Counted from the first letter of the stretch, positions 34,919 to 45,027 are shown. The stretch: 64,000 nt of DNA from Pseudobutyrivibrio sp. 49 (GCF_900100545.1 NZ_FNDP01000001.1:659115-723114), one strand, 5' to 3'. Made by a program: numbers and translations. The notes: generated by a model from the sequence alone, not told the origin.

Positions 34919-35895
34919 TAGTTAATTCCTAACTCATTAAACTGTTTTTTTACCATATCAACTATCTCTTCGATAATCTTCCATGGCTCTTTTGTACTAA
35001 CCGAAAATCCTGCTGCCTTCTTGTGTCCACCACCGCCATATGTGCCAGTGATAACAGTAAGATCCACATCTCCTGTTGCTCTTGTACTGCCCTTATAATC
35101 ACCATCTTCAAGCTCATAAAGGAATACAGCCACTTCAACACCTGTAGTATCACGAAGCTGCTGAACAATACCCTCTAAATGCTTGCTCTGTGCACCATAT
35201 TCTGCCATATCCTCTGCTGTAATAACTGCAGCGATAATCTTACCATCTTCATAAGTCTTACAGTTAAGCAATGCTTTTCCAAGCATTCTATTCTGTATCA
35301 TGGTCTTGGCATAATAGGTATCAGTACAAATCTTAGAGTAATCAATACCTTTTGTCATAAGGAAGCCTGCAGCATCCATTGTGGATTCTGTAGTGCAGGA
35401 ATACTGAAATACACCTGTATCATGGATAATACCCGTATAAAGACATTCTGCTATGTCCTTAGTGATTTTATCCTTACCAAACTGATTATATACAAGCTCA
35501 CAGGTAGAGCTGTCATCAGGAATAATATAACTAAACTCGGCAAAACCACCGTTTGTCATATGATGATCGATACAAACAGTGTGAGTAGCCTTCTCAAAAA
35601 ATGGGAAAACATCTCCGAGTCTAGCGCCATCGCTACAATCTAAAGCGATGAATAAATCAAATTTCTTGTCTGCTGAAACAGTGTGAATGTCTTCAATCTT
35701 ATCAGCATTTTTGAAAAACTTAAAAATATTTGGAATCGGATCGAGATAGACATGAACTTCTATCTGAGGGTAGTAAGTGACTACATAATTGTACATAGCC
35801 ATGCATGAGCCAACACAGTCACCATCTGGACGAATGTGGCCACTGATTCCTACCACCTTTGAATTTGATAAAAGTTCATTAAAGTTGTCTATCAT
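34918..35895 (-). CDS. nrnA: DHH-family phosphoesterase, NrnA-like (oligoribonuclease/pAp phosphatase)
   Basis: Degrades short oligoribonucleotides and pAp in NrnA homologues. DHH-domain motifs are SGHIRPDGDCVGS, the CIDHHMTNGG triad and an Asp in ALDCSDGARLG. The DHHA1 domain ends in GGGHKKAAGFSV. The start was moved to the ATG at 35895 because AAGGAGA precedes it by 6-7 nt; the longer frame adds only a lysine/arginine run. 325 residues. Between rbfA and truB as usual in Firmicutes. Confidence 0.94.
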   Translation of the reverse strand: MIDNFNELLSNSKVVGISGHIRPDGDCVGSCMAMYNYVVTYYPQIEVHVYLDPIPNIFKFFKNADKIEDIHTVSADKKFDLFIALDCSDGARLGDVFPFFEKATHTVCIDHHMTNGGFAEFSYIIPDDSSTCELVYNQFGKDKITKDIAECLYTGIIHDTGVFQYSCTTESTMDAAGFLMTKGIDYSKICTDTYYAKTMIQNRMLGKALLNCKTYEDGKIIAAVITAEDMAEYGAQSKHLEGIVQQLRDTTGVEVAVFLYELEDGDYKGSTRATGDVDLTVITGTYGGGGHKKAAGFSVSTKEPWKIIEEIVDMVKKQFNELGIN

Positions 35896-35908
35896 AGTCC
35901 GTCTCCTT

Positions 35909-36283
35909 TTACTCTTCTTCTTTTGCATGAAGAGGTGCATTCACCTCATCAATAAGTTTGCTCATCTTTGCAGCGTAAGCGATTGACTGGTCGCTTACGA
36001 AGGTAATCTCAGGTGTGTTTCTGAGATTGATTCTGTGAGCTAGCTCACGGCGAATGAAGCCGGCAGAGCTCTTAAGACCTTCAATAGTCTTCTTAACTGC
36101 CTCATCATCCCCGAGAACTGAAATATATGCCTTGCAAGTCTTTAAGTCTGGGGCAACCTCCACAGATACCACCGATGTAACTGGTGATATACGTGGATCC
36201 TTTACCTCAAGACGAATGATATTGCTAAGCTCTCGCATAACTTCCTCGTTGATGCGGGTATTTTTAACTGAATTTTTTCTCAT
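35909..36283 (-). CDS. rbfA: Ribosome-binding factor A
   Basis: Small KH-domain protein (124 residues) for 16S rRNA 5'-end maturation and cold adaptation. Typical sequence: MRELSNIIRLEVKDPRIS, then VEVAPDLKTCKAYISVLG. The ATG overlaps the infB stop by one base (TAATG). Confidence 0.95.
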   Translation of the reverse strand: MRKNSVKNTRINEEVMRELSNIIRLEVKDPRISPVTSVVSVEVAPDLKTCKAYISVLGDDEAVKKTIEGLKSSAGFIRRELAHRINLRNTPEITFVSDQSIAYAAKMSKLIDEVNAPLHAKEEE

Positions 36284-38970
36284 TATCTAGGTACCTCAAC
36301 CATAATGTAGGCCTCGATGATATCCATTTCCTGAACATCATTGAAGTCTTCAATAACAAGACCACACTCGAAGTTTGTCTTAACTTCCTTAACGTCATCC
36401 TTGAATCTCTTAAGAGAACCAAGCTTTCCTTCGTGAATAAGATTTCCTTCACGTGTGACACGAACCATACAATCTCTCTGGAAGTAACCATCTGTTACAT
36501 ATGAACCAGCGATATTACCTACGCCTGAAGCCTTGAAGATCTGACGAACCTCTGCATGACCGATAACCTTCTCCTCGAAGATTGGATCAAGCATACCCTT
36601 CATAGCAGACTCAACATCGTTGATTGCATCGTAAATTACCTTGTAGAGACGAAGGTCTACGCCTTCTCTGTCGGCTGTCATCTTAGCCTGTGGATCAACA
36701 CGAACGTTGAAACCGATGATGATAGCATTTGAAGCAGATGCAAGAACTACGTCTGACTCATTGATTGTACCAACACCACCATGGATTGTCTTAACAACAA
36801 CTTCCTCATTAGAAAGCTTCTCGAGTGACTGCTTAACAGCCTCAACAGAACCCTTAACATCAGCCTTAACGATAATGTCGAGCTCCTTAAGATTTCCTGA
36901 CTCGATCTCGCTGAAGAGTGCATCAAGAGACATCTTAGACTTAGTCTGCTCAACGAGCTTGTTCTTGTGCTCTGCAACGAAAGTATCAGCAAATGAGTGA
37001 GCTTCCTTCTCAGAATCAAATGACATTAATACTTCACCAGCATTTGGAACCTCAGAAAGACCAAGAATCTCAACTGGAACTGAAGGGCCAGCACTCTTAA
37101 CACGTGCGCCTGTATCATCAAGCATAGCTCTTACCTTACCATAGCAGCTACCGCAGGCAACAGGATCACCAACGTGAAGTGTACCCTTCTGAACAAGTAC
37201 TGTAGCAACAGCACCACGCCCCTTATCAAGCTGTGCCTCGATAACAAGACCACGAGCCTTACGGTTAGGGTTAGCCTTTAGCTCAAGTACCTCCGCTGTA
37301 AGAAGAATCATCTCAAGAAGGTTGTCGATACCTTCCTTTGTGTGAGCAGATACTGGACAGAATACTGTACTTCCGCCCCAATCCTCAGGAATGAGCTGGT
37401 ACTCAGAAAGCTCCTGCTTAACTCTGTCGATATTTGCATTAGGCTTATCAATCTTGTTGATTGCAACAATGATTTCGATGCCAGCAGCCTTAGCATGGTT
37501 GATAGCTTCTACTGTCTGAGGCATAACACCGTCGTCAGCAGCAACTACAAGAATAGCGATATCTGTAGAGTTAGCACCACGCATACGCATTGCTGTGAAG
37601 GCCTCATGACCTGGTGTATCAAGGAATGTAATATCCTGATTGTTAATTGAAACTGTATAAGCACCGATGTGCTGTGTGATACCACCAGCCTCACGGTCTG
37701 TAACCTTTGTATCACGGATAGCATCAAGAAGTGATGTCTTACCATGATCTACGTGACCCATTACGCAGACAACAGGTGGACGTGATGGGTAGCTTGATGT
37801 ATCCTCTTCCTCTTCCTTAAGAAGCTCAGCGATAACATCAACCTTTTCCTCTTCCTCGCAGATGCAGTTGAACTCAAGAGCGATTTCTGAAGCTTCCTCG
37901 AAATCTACCTCCTGGTTAACTGTAACCATCTTGCCCTTCATGAAGAGTGTCTTAACAACTGCAGATGACTGAACCTTCATCTTATCAGCAAGATCCTTGA
38001 TAGTAATTCTATCTGGAATTGTGATAGTAAGAACCTCATCCATATTACGCTCTGGGGCCTTTGGAGCATTGTTCTTTTTCTTCTTTCCACCATTCTTCTC
38101 AAGATTGATGTAACGCTCCTGCTTCTTGCCGCCTAAGTTGTTATCTCTATCGTTGTTTCCGTTCTTCTTTTTCTTGTCGTCACGACGTCCGCCCTTAGCA
38201 TTTGAAGAAGGTGCCATATCTGGAGCAGAATTCTGTGATGGACGAGAATTTCTGTCACCACGGTTATCTGGTCTAGCTGGTCTGTCACCTCTGTCGTTTC
38301 TATCATTTCTTTCAGGACGCTTTCCAGCTGGCTTATCACCTCTTGCTGGTCTGTCGTTATTATCTCTATTTGGACGCTCCTGTCTATTGTCGCGTCTTTC
38401 ATTTCTCTCTGGACGATCGTTTCTATCCTGACGCTCAGGACGTTCCTTTCTTACTGGACGCTCCTGTACTTCCTCAGCTGAGTTCTTCTTTGATATGAAC
38501 TCTGTATCCTGAGACTGAGCACTAGCTCTCTGTGATGGACGAACACCATCAGCAAATGTACGAGGTCTGATTGGGCCTCTTGGCTGTGCTGGTGCCTGAG
38601 CCTTCTTCTGTCCATTGTTATCTCTGTTTTCGTTTCTTGAAGAATCAGAGCCTGGGCGTCTTCTTCTGTCATCACGGTCACGAGTAACTACGAACACGTT
38701 CTTCTTTTTCTTTACAGGATTTCCATCCTTGTCTACAGCAGGACGTGCCTTCTTTACAGGATTTCCATCCTTGTCTACAGCATGAGCCTGCTTTGGTGCA
38801 GCCTTCTTTTCGTCCTTTGGTGCAAACTTAGCTCTAACCTTAGCAGCCATATCATCTTCAATGCCGCTCTGAGCTTTTGCTTCTATACCATTAGCTTCGA
38901 GAAAAGCAATGACGTCCTTGCTTTCCTTACCAAGTTCTTTGGCTAATTCATGTACTTTAATTTTTGCCAT
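36283..38970 (-). CDS. infB: Translation initiation factor IF-2
   Basis: GTPase of 895 residues that brings fMet-tRNA to the 30S subunit. The N-terminal IF2_N domain (about 1-50) is followed by a long Arg/Asp/Asn-rich disordered region (about 55-300) that includes a 14-residue tandem repeat [12 protein letters not shown] second IF2_N-like domain sits at about 308-360. The G domain starts near 400 with [10 protein letters not shown], then [12 protein letters not shown] and NKID. Domains II-IV complete the C terminus. In the nusA operon between the L7Ae-like gene and rbfA. Confidence 0.98.
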   Translation of the reverse strand: MAKIKVHELAKELGKESKDVIAFLEANGIEAKAQSGIEDDMAAKVRAKFAPKDEKKAAPKQAHAVDKDGNPVKKARPAVDKDGNPVKKKKNVFVVTRDRDDRRRRPGSDSSRNENRDNNGQKKAQAPAQPRGPIRPRTFADGVRPSQRASAQSQDTEFISKKNSAEEVQERPVRKERPERQDRNDRPERNERRDNRQERPNRDNNDRPARGDKPAGKRPERNDRNDRGDRPARPDNRGDRNSRPSQNSAPDMAPSSNAKGGRRDDKKKKNGNNDRDNNLGGKKQERYINLEKNGGKKKKNNAPKAPERNMDEVLTITIPDRITIKDLADKMKVQSSAVVKTLFMKGKMVTVNQEVDFEEASEIALEFNCICEEEEKVDVIAELLKEEEEDTSSYPSRPPVVCVMGHVDHGKTSLLDAIRDTKVTDREAGGITQHIGAYTVSINNQDITFLDTPGHEAFTAMRMRGANSTDIAILVVAADDGVMPQTVEAINHAKAAGIEIIVAINKIDKPNANIDRVKQELSEYQLIPEDWGGSTVFCPVSAHTKEGIDNLLEMILLTAEVLELKANPNRKARGLVIEAQLDKGRGAVATVLVQKGTLHVGDPVACGSCYGKVRAMLDDTGARVKSAGPSVPVEILGLSEVPNAGEVLMSFDSEKEAHSFADTFVAEHKNKLVEQTKSKMSLDALFSEIESGNLKELDIIVKADVKGSVEAVKQSLEKLSNEEVVVKTIHGGVGTINESDVVLASASNAIIIGFNVRVDPQAKMTADREGVDLRLYKVIYDAINDVESAMKGMLDPIFEEKVIGHAEVRQIFKASGVGNIAGSYVTDGYFQRDCMVRVTREGNLIHEGKLGSLKRFKDDVKEVKTNFECGLVIEDFNDVQEMDIIEAYIMVEVPR
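38709..38782. repeat. Two perfect 32-bp direct repeats within infB
   Basis: The same 32 bases occur at 38709-38740 and 38751-38782, a 42-bp (14-codon) period, encoding the tandem [11 protein letters not shown] units. Identity at DNA level suggests recent duplication. Confidence 0.9.
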
Positions 38971-38986
38971 CTAATATCCTCCTCAT

Positions 38987-39292
38987 CTACTTCAGTATCT
39001 TATCTAGAATGCTTAAGGATAAATTTTCATCGCACACTACTATGGATGCCCGATATTCTTTACCAATTGCATGACCTAAAGATTCTTTGGTTCCATATTC
39101 TACGTATTTAACATCGTAGAACTCACAGGAATTTGAAAATGATTTCTTAGTATTGGCTGATGCATCTGTTGCAACAATACACAGACTGCCCAGTCCTTCT
39201 TTAATGGCCTGCTCGCATGCGAATTCTCCACTAACGAGACGACCAGCCTTCATGGCCATACTAATCATATTAAGACCTTTATCTACTGCCAT
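38987..39292 (-). CDS. L7Ae-like ribosomal/kink-turn RNA-binding protein (YlxQ type)
   Basis: 101 residues of the L7Ae/L30e/S12e/Gadd45 fold: NMISMAMKAGRLVSGEFACE at the start and IKEGLGSLCIVATDASANT in the middle. In this operon position Firmicutes have ylxQ, which binds k-turn RNA. Its start overlaps the ylxR stop by 14 nt. Confidence 0.88.
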   Translation of the reverse strand: MAVDKGLNMISMAMKAGRLVSGEFACEQAIKEGLGSLCIVATDASANTKKSFSNSCEFYDVKYVEYGTKESLGHAIGKEYRASIVVCDENLSLSILDKILK

Positions 39293-39548
39293 TTTCTAAC
39301 TCCATTTTTATGCTGTTAATCACCTCATCTGAAACTGGTGTTTTAAATGCTCTGTTAAACGACTTTTTCTTTTCAGCAAGTGCAACACATTGTTCGTTTT
39401 TACATACCCATGCGCCTCTGCCCTGAGCCTTCTGGCTTAAATCAAGCTGAACTTTTCCATCGACTCTGGCAACTCTGAAAAGCTGATCCTTAGGAACCAT
39501 CTGTCCACAGGCTACACATTTTCTAAGAGGTAATGTTTTATCAATCAT
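39279..39548 (-). CDS. ylxR: YlxR family (DUF448) RNA-binding protein
   Basis: 89 residues with LRKCVACGQMVPKDQLFRVA and GRGAWVCKNEQC, both hallmarks of YlxR. The protein is a nusA-operon companion reported to affect RNase P or transcription in other Firmicutes; role here is inferred from family. Directly abuts nusA. Confidence 0.93.
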   Translation of the reverse strand: MIDKTLPLRKCVACGQMVPKDQLFRVARVDGKVQLDLSQKAQGRGAWVCKNEQCVALAEKKKSFNRAFKTPVSDEVINSIKMELENGSR

Positions 39549-40730
39549 TTACTCTTCCTCTGAAGACTCTTCTGAATCAGACTCCTCGTACTCCTCTTCG
39601 TACTCAGCATCCTCATCGTAGTACTCTTCCTCATCATAGTACTCGTCATCCTCATAATCCTCTTCATAATCAAGGAAGTCACCAGCCTCTTTAGCCTGTG
39701 TCTCACTCTTGATATCAATCTTGAAGCCTGTAAGACGAGCTGCAAGACGAGCATTCTGACCTTCCTTACCGATAGCAAGTGAAAGCTGATAATCTGGAAC
39801 AACTACACGAGCTGTCTTCTCATCTGCATCAGCGATAACTGCAACAACCTTTGCAGGTGAAAGTGCATTCTCGATGAGGTAAGCAGGGTTCTCATCCCAC
39901 TCAACGATATCAATCTTCTCACCACGAAGCTCATTAACGATAGCGTTTACACGAGCACCGTTCTGACCAACGCAAGCTCCTACTGGATCTACATCCTCAT
40001 CATTTGACCAAACAGCAATCTTTGTACGGCTGCCAGCCTCACGTGAGATTGACTTAATCTCAACGATACCATCTCTAACCTCAGAAACTTCTTCCTCGAA
40101 AAGCTTCTTAACAAGCTCTGGATGTGTACGTGAGACAAGAATACGTGGTCCCTTGTTAGATGTCTTAACCTCAACAATGTATACCTTAATACGGTCCTGT
40201 GGCTTGTAGTACTCGCCCTTAACCTGCTCAGACTCTGAAAGGAAGCCCTCAAGCTTACCAAGGTTAACGTGGATATTGTTTCCTGAGAAACGTGTAACAA
40301 CGCCAGTAACTACCTTGTGCTGAAGCTCGTAGTACTCCTCGAAAAGAACCTTACGCTCTTCCTCACGAATCTTCTGTGTGATTGTGTTCTTAGCTGCTGT
40401 AGCTGCGATACGACCAAAGTCCTTTGACTTAACCTCGATACGTGCGATATCGCCTACCTGTAACTTTCCATCAAGGTTCTGAGCCTCTGTAAGAGAAATC
40501 TCCTCAACAGGATCCATAACCTCATCAACTACTGTCTTAGCAAGATATACGTGATACTCGCCAGTAGCTCTGTCAATTTCAACTGACGCATTATCAGCCT
40601 TTCCATAATTGTTCTTACATGCAATGAGAAGCGAATTCTCGATAGTCTCGATTAAAACATCCATGCTGATATTTTTCTCTTTTGCAAGGTCTGTAAGAGC
40701 TTCCCAAAAATCATTTGTATTTGCTGCCAT
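39549..40730 (-). CDS. nusA: Transcription termination/antitermination factor NusA
   Basis: Binds RNA polymerase and modulates pausing and termination. NusA N-terminal domain, S1 domain (about 130-200) and two KH domains (VDPVGACVGQNGARVNAIVN, then LSLAIGKEGQNARLAARLTG) are present. It ends in a very acidic Glu/Asp/Tyr tail (about 345-393). I chose the ATG at 40730, which has AGGAGG 4-5 nt upstream, over an ATG six codons earlier without a site. 393 residues. Confidence 0.97.
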   Translation of the reverse strand: MAANTNDFWEALTDLAKEKNISMDVLIETIENSLLIACKNNYGKADNASVEIDRATGEYHVYLAKTVVDEVMDPVEEISLTEAQNLDGKLQVGDIARIEVKSKDFGRIAATAAKNTITQKIREEERKVLFEEYYELQHKVVTGVVTRFSGNNIHVNLGKLEGFLSESEQVKGEYYKPQDRIKVYIVEVKTSNKGPRILVSRTHPELVKKLFEEEVSEVRDGIVEIKSISREAGSRTKIAVWSNDEDVDPVGACVGQNGARVNAIVNELRGEKIDIVEWDENPAYLIENALSPAKVVAVIADADEKTARVVVPDYQLSLAIGKEGQNARLAARLTGFKIDIKSETQAKEAGDFLDYEEDYEDDEYYDEEEYYDEDAEYEEEYEESDSEESSEEE

Positions 40731-40747
40731 ATTTCCTCCTATATTCA

Positions 40748-41218
40748 CTAAAAATCTATTGATAATCTGACTTGTGCAACATCTGCTCTGTTAAATACTT
40801 CTGTGCCATCCTCGAACTCAATTGTAAGAGTGTCCTTATCAAAGGCCTTGAGAGCCCCTGTAAATTCCTTGGCACCATTAACAGGCTTGTAGGTTTTAAT
40901 ATCTACATCAAGTCCTATAGCTTTTTCAAAATGCTTATCTTTCTTAAGAATACGACCAAGACCTGGTGAGCTAACTTCGAATATGTAGCCTTCGTTACCA
41001 CCAATCTGTGGCTCTGCGTCAAGTAACTCGTTCATGCGACGACTAACATCAACGCAATCATCAATTGTGATTCCACCTTCCTTATCGATGTAGGCTCTAA
41101 GATAATAATCTGCGCCCTCTTTAACGTATTCAACGTCGTAGAGCTCGAAGCCTAACTCGTCAAGAATAGGAGTAATCAATTCTTCCGTACGTTTTTCGTA
41201 ATCGGTGTGTTTTGACAT
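40748..41218 (-). CDS. rimP: Ribosome maturation factor RimP
   Basis: 156 residues for 30S maturation. Family sequence: LGFELYDVEYVKEGADYYLR and EVSSPGLGRILKKDKHFEKA. The ATG at 41218 has AAGGAGG upstream; the open frame extends 58 codons further but runs over the leader hairpin and promoter and is not coding. First gene of the nusA-infB operon. Confidence 0.96.
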   Translation of the reverse strand: MSKHTDYEKRTEELITPILDELGFELYDVEYVKEGADYYLRAYIDKEGGITIDDCVDVSRRMNELLDAEPQIGGNEGYIFEVSSPGLGRILKKDKHFEKAIGLDVDIKTYKPVNGAKEFTGALKAFDKDTLTIEFEDGTEVFNRADVAQVRLSIDF

Positions 41219-41248
41219 AACGTCCTCCTTATTCAGTTGTAAGACTGC

Positions 41249-41275
41249 ATTAACCAGGCATCCTACCTGATTAAT
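41249..41275 (-). promoter_or_regulatory. Leader hairpin of the rimP-nusA-infB operon
   Basis: ATTAATCAGG pairs with CCTGGTTAAT (one G-U pair) around a 7-nt loop on the minus strand, about 30 nt before rimP. It could be a structured 5' leader; there is no T run, so it is not a terminator. Confidence 0.45.
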
Positions 41276-41299
41276 ATAGTTGGAAAAGAACATAAACAA
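41271..41299 (-). promoter_or_regulatory. Probable promoter of the rimP-nusA-infB operon
   Basis: TTGTTT (41299-41294) and TATTAA (41276-41271), 17 nt apart on the minus strand. The -35 lies in the T tract of the preceding terminator. Confidence 0.55.
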
Positions 41300-41300
41300 A

Positions 41301-41323
41301 GAGAGAGCAAAAATTGCTCTCTC
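41301..41323 (-). terminator. Terminator hairpin of the purine operon
   Basis: Perfect 10-bp stem GAGAGAGCAA/TTGCTCTCTC with a 3-nt loop and a T-rich, interrupted tail on the minus strand. It lies about 80 nt after the AICAR transformylase stop. Confidence 0.82.
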
Positions 41324-41401
41324 TTCAGTCGCTCTCTTCAATAACAATGCTATTATATCAGAAAATCCGATATTTGCAAGCATTTTGGACATTTTTAATA
41401 A

Positions 41402-42580
41402 TTAGTGGTGGAAAAGTCTAAGTCCTGTAAATGACATAACCATATTATATTTATTACATGTCTCGATAACATTATCATCTCTTACTGAGCCACCTGGCTG
41501 TGCAACATACTGTACACCAGACTTATGAGCTCTTTCAATGTTGTCACCGAATGGGAAGAAGGCGTCACTTCCTACAGATACTCCTGTAAGCTTATCAAGC
41601 CATGCACGCTTTTCTGCTCTTGTAAACTCACTTGGTCTTGTCTTGAAAGTCTTCTGCCATACATCATCACCAATTACATCTTCAAATTCATCTCCGATGT
41701 AAAGATCGATGGCATTATCTCTGTCAGCTCTCTTAATTCCATCTACAAAATCGAGATTAAGAACCTTTGGCGCCTGACGAAGCCACCAGTTATCAGCCTT
41801 CTGTCCTGCAAGTCTTGTACAGTGAATACGTGACTGCTGACCAGCACCGATACCAATTGCCTGTCCATCCTTTACATAGCATACTGAGTTTGACTGTGTG
41901 TACTTAAGAGTAATCATTGCAATAGCAAGATCTATCTTTGCCTGTTCAGTAAGCTCCTTATTATCAGTAACAATATTAGAGAAGAAATCATCATTAATCA
42001 CCAATTCATTTCTGCCCTGCTCAAAAGTGATACCAAATACTTCCTTGCGTTCGAGCTGCTTTGGAACATAATTTGGATCAATCTTGATAACAGCATAATT
42101 TCCGTTCTTTTTTGCTTTTAAGATTTCAAGTGCCTCTGGCTCATAGCCTGGAGCGATAACACCGTCAGAAACTTCTCTCTTAATAAGCTTAGCAGTTGCT
42201 GCATCACATACATCTGAAAGAGAAATGAAATCACCGAAGGAAGACATTCTATCTGCACCTCTTGCTCTTGCGTAAGCATTTGCAAGTGGAGTGAATTCCA
42301 TATCTAAATCATCACACCAGTAGATTTTTCTTTCTACATCTGAAAGAGGAAGTCCCACAGCAGCACCTGCTGGTGAAACGTGCTTAAAAGATGTTGCAGC
42401 TGGAAGACCTGTAGCCTTCTTAAGCTCTGACACAAGCTGCCAACCATTAAAAGCATCAAGGAAATTGATATAGCCTGGCTTTCCGCTTAATACTTCAATT
42501 GGAAGTTCCCCCTCTTCCATATAAATACGAGATGGCTTCTGATTAGGGTTACAACCATACTTTAATTCCAATTCTTTCAT
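41402..42580 (-). CDS. Stand-alone AICAR formyltransferase (PurH C-domain homologue)
   Basis: Formylates AICAR to FAICAR with 10-formyl-THF, the penultimate step of purine synthesis. The active-site motif [13 protein letters not shown] (Lys66-His67) is intact, as are [20 protein letters not shown] and [11 protein letters not shown]. At 392 residues it holds only the transformylase part of bifunctional PurH; the cyclohydrolase is supplied by the separate gene 12 nt upstream. Split organisation is known in some Clostridia. Confidence 0.93.
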   Translation of the reverse strand: MKELELKYGCNPNQKPSRIYMEEGELPIEVLSGKPGYINFLDAFNGWQLVSELKKATGLPAATSFKHVSPAGAAVGLPLSDVERKIYWCDDLDMEFTPLANAYARARGADRMSSFGDFISLSDVCDAATAKLIKREVSDGVIAPGYEPEALEILKAKKNGNYAVIKIDPNYVPKQLERKEVFGITFEQGRNELVINDDFFSNIVTDNKELTEQAKIDLAIAMITLKYTQSNSVCYVKDGQAIGIGAGQQSRIHCTRLAGQKADNWWLRQAPKVLNLDFVDGIKRADRDNAIDLYIGDEFEDVIGDDVWQKTFKTRPSEFTRAEKRAWLDKLTGVSVGSDAFFPFGDNIERAHKSGVQYVAQPGGSVRDDNVIETCNKYNMVMSFTGLRLFHH

Positions 42581-42592
42581 AGCATTATTCTC

Positions 42593-43312
42593 CTATTTTC
42601 TAATATTCTTATTTATGATACGGGTTTCCTTTGCACCTGTGGCAATATCAATGTAACGTACGAAAAGAGAAACCTTATTATCAGCATTAAGGTTAGACCA
42701 AATCATATCGGTAAACTCATCGATATTTCCTGAAATTTCAATTGGTGTAGGCTCGCCTTCATAGGAAGGAAGTGGATTTCCATCGCCCATATAAGTGTGA
42801 ATAAAACGACCTGAACCGGCCTTAGGATTAGAATAATCAAAGGTGTATCTATTACATGAATCAGAATCACCCATGTTAGATTTAAGAATTGACATCATAT
42901 AAGAAAACTGTCCGTTTTCGAGGTGAAGAAGACCTGAAATACGAGGTGTGAAATTAGGGCCATCCGGCTCAAACTCTCTTCTTCTAAGTGTCTGTTCAAA
43001 TGTCTCACCAGACTTCATGTACTCATAGATGGTATCAGTCTGATCTCCGTTTGTAACTATGGTGTCGCAACCGAGTACTCGAACTGGTGCATAGATAATG
43101 AGACTTGGGTCAGTAAGCTTTGAAGGGTCGAATGCCTCTGTACGAATGCCCTCGCCTTCCTCAACAAATACTCTGTTTCTAGAATTTTCAGAACGTCCCA
43201 TAATAAAATAGGCAGTGACAGCCTTGGTTCCATCTGACGATCTACCAATGACAATGCCTCTGCCTGGGTAACTGGTTTCTGATAATTCTTTTGCTAAAGA
43301 TTTAACTACCAT
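42593..43312 (-). CDS. purO: IMP cyclohydrolase, PurO-like (archaeal-type)
   Basis: Closes the IMP ring from FAICAR. 239 residues with the PurO-type start SYPGRGIVIGRSSDGTKAVT and AYFIMGRSENSRNR; this fold is unrelated to the PurH N-domain. The ATG at 43312 has AAGGAGG 5 nt upstream; the 21-codon upstream extension crosses the promoter and is not coding. Pairs with the AICAR formyltransferase to do the work of PurH. Confidence 0.9.
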   Translation of the reverse strand: MVVKSLAKELSETSYPGRGIVIGRSSDGTKAVTAYFIMGRSENSRNRVFVEEGEGIRTEAFDPSKLTDPSLIIYAPVRVLGCDTIVTNGDQTDTIYEYMKSGETFEQTLRRREFEPDGPNFTPRISGLLHLENGQFSYMMSILKSNMGDSDSCNRYTFDYSNPKAGSGRFIHTYMGDGNPLPSYEGEPTPIEISGNIDEFTDMIWSNLNADNKVSLFVRYIDIATGAKETRIINKNIRK

Positions 43313-43345
43313 GGGTTCCTCCTTAAAATGCAATTTCCGAGCAAA

Positions 43346-43374
43346 ATTATAACCGAACCCACAAACCATGTCCA
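43346..43374 (-). promoter_or_regulatory. Sigma-A-type promoter of the purO operon
   Basis: TGGACA (43374-43369) and TATAAT (43351-43346), 17 nt apart on the minus strand. No purine riboswitch fits in the short leader. Confidence 0.72.
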
Positions 43375-43384
43375 CTATAAAATT

Positions 43385-44158
43385 TTACGTACTTTGATCA
43401 AATTTACTTACAATGTCATCTGCAGATAATGAATAAGAACCGCTGCTTGTATACGACTTCTTACCAGTAATATCTGCAAGTGAGGTACTTGCATAAGAAT
43501 TAGTCATAGATGCCTTTGTAGCAATCTGATATGCATAACTTCCTGTTCCGCTGAACAAATCTTTCACATAAGACATTGTAGCCTTATTTTTCAAGAAATC
43601 CTCATCAACGTTCAAATGATTTTTGCTATCAATGGTAATACCTGCCTTGCCTAAGGTAGATGCAGCCTTTTGTGAGGTAGTAACCATGGCAGCCACCTGA
43701 GTAAGGACACCCATTCCTTCAGCTTCCTGACCACTATCTACAAGGTCATTATAGGCTTTTGCAAAACTATTTATAGCGTTATAGATTTTATCTCTATCGT
43801 AATCCTTGGTAACCTTACCGTCAGCGTCTTCTGTCTCTACCTGTTCCCAAATAGAATTCTTACCCTTTGCAAGTAATGTATCTGTAGCTTTGTTAAGGGC
43901 AGAAGCATCATTTCTGATACCGCTTAAATCTGATATCTTCTCTTTTGACTTTACCCTGGAATCAGATTTCAGATTTCCCTCAGAATCATATTTGGCATAG
44001 TAAGACTTAACCAGCTTTCCGTATGAACCTGATCTAATTTGTGCGAGATTATTTATTGATGCTTCCAAGCCACCAAAAATAGAGCTTGAGCTGTTAGATG
44101 AACCGCCAAACAATGAATAAATAGATTCACTTCCAAAAGAATTAATAGTTAAAGACAT
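43385..44158 (-). CDS. Unknown helical protein with FliD-like C-terminal pattern
   Basis: 257 residues, no signal peptide; Ser/Gly-rich N terminus (GGSSNSSSSIFGG). The middle and C-terminal parts read as helices: IYNAINSFAKAYNDLVDSG, then MVTTSQKAASTLGKAGITID and LNVDEDFLKN, a run that resembles the last helical region of the flagellar cap protein FliD. There are no flagellar genes adjacent. I treat the function as unknown, with a flagellar or secreted-filament role possible given chemotaxis genes nearby. AAAGGAG is upstream of the ATG at 44158; an earlier in-frame start lacks a site. Confidence 0.65.
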   Translation of the reverse strand: MSLTINSFGSESIYSLFGGSSNSSSSIFGGLEASINNLAQIRSGSYGKLVKSYYAKYDSEGNLKSDSRVKSKEKISDLSGIRNDASALNKATDTLLAKGKNSIWEQVETEDADGKVTKDYDRDKIYNAINSFAKAYNDLVDSGQEAEGMGVLTQVAAMVTTSQKAASTLGKAGITIDSKNHLNVDEDFLKNKATMSYVKDLFSGTGSYAYQIATKASMTNSYASTSLADITGKKSYTSSGSYSLSADDIVSKFDQST

Positions 44159-44255
44159 AAACATCACTCCTTTGAATATAAACCTGAACATCCTGTTCCC
44201 ATCATGTCTATAGTTACCATTATAATACTATAATAATGTGTAAAAACTGTTAATT

Positions 44256-45017
44256 CTATAACCGCACTGGTATGTTATTGTCCCTTAAATACCTCTTGAG
44301 GTCTAAAATCTCCATTTCCTTATAATGAAACAAAGATGCAGCAAGAGCAGCCTCTGCGCCGCCTACGGTAAGAGCATCTTTAAAATGTTCCATTGTTCCT
44401 GCACCACCGGAGGCAATGACGGGAATATTTACTGCAGAGGAAATAGCCTTTGTAAGCTCTAAATCAAAGCCAGCCTTTGTTCCGTCCTGATCCATGGAAG
44501 TAAGAAGAATCTCACCAGCTCCAAGCTTTTCAACCTTAGCGGCCCACTCTACTGCATCAATTCCGCAATCTAATCGTCCACCATGCTTATAAATATTGAA
44601 GCCGCTTCCATCTGCTCTTCTTTTAGCATCAATGGCAACAACCACACACTGACTTCCGAATTTGTCAGCTGCATCCGCAACAAGCTGTGGATTATCAATA
44701 GCTGCTGAATTGACTGCGATTTTATCAGCGCCTTCTCTGAGAAGAGCTTTAAAATCCTCTACAGTGCGAATACCTCCACCTACTGTAAATGGAATAAATA
44801 CCTGCTCTGCAACACGGCGAACCATATCAACTACTGTATTTCTATGGTCAGAAGAAGCTGTGATATCCAAAAATACAACTTCATCTGCACCTGCTTTATC
44901 GTAGGCCGCTGCGATTTCTACTGGATCTCCCGCGTCTCTTAAGTTAACGAAGTTAACACCTTTAACCACACGCCCGTCTTTTACATCTAAACAAGGAATA
45001 ATTCTTTTTGTGAACAT
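44256..45017 (-). CDS. hisF: Imidazole glycerol phosphate synthase, cyclase subunit HisF
   Basis: 253-residue TIM barrel that makes IGP and AICAR with HisH. The start [20 protein letters not shown] includes catalytic Asp11; the second Asp lies in [10 protein letters not shown]. The phosphate-binding [13 protein letters not shown] is intact. AGGAGG precedes the ATG at 45017; the longer open frame overlaps hisH and is not coding. Only hisH and hisF of the histidine pathway are here. Confidence 0.97.
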   Translation of the reverse strand: MFTKRIIPCLDVKDGRVVKGVNFVNLRDAGDPVEIAAAYDKAGADEVVFLDITASSDHRNTVVDMVRRVAEQVFIPFTVGGGIRTVEDFKALLREGADKIAVNSAAIDNPQLVADAADKFGSQCVVVAIDAKRRADGSGFNIYKHGGRLDCGIDAVEWAAKVEKLGAGEILLTSMDQDGTKAGFDLELTKAISSAVNIPVIASGGAGTMEHFKDALTVGGAEAALAASLFHYKEMEILDLKRYLRDNNIPVRL

Positions 45018-45027
45018 GGGAAGCCTC

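Noticed and set aside
38126-38431. 101-codon plus-strand frame opposite infB
   Set aside because: Antisense of the repetitive Arg/Asp-rich linker; low-complexity product and no start signal.
36283-41218. Horizontal transfer of the nusA-infB block because of unusual Arg-rich sequence
   Set aside because: Gene order is the standard Firmicute arrangement and the Arg-rich part is the normal disordered IF-2 linker.
41219-41392. N-terminal extension of rimP
   Set aside because: It crosses the leader hairpin, promoter and terminator; RimP homology starts at 41218 with a strong ribosome site.
43313-43384. Purine riboswitch before purO
   Set aside because: The space is too short and no purine aptamer core is visible.
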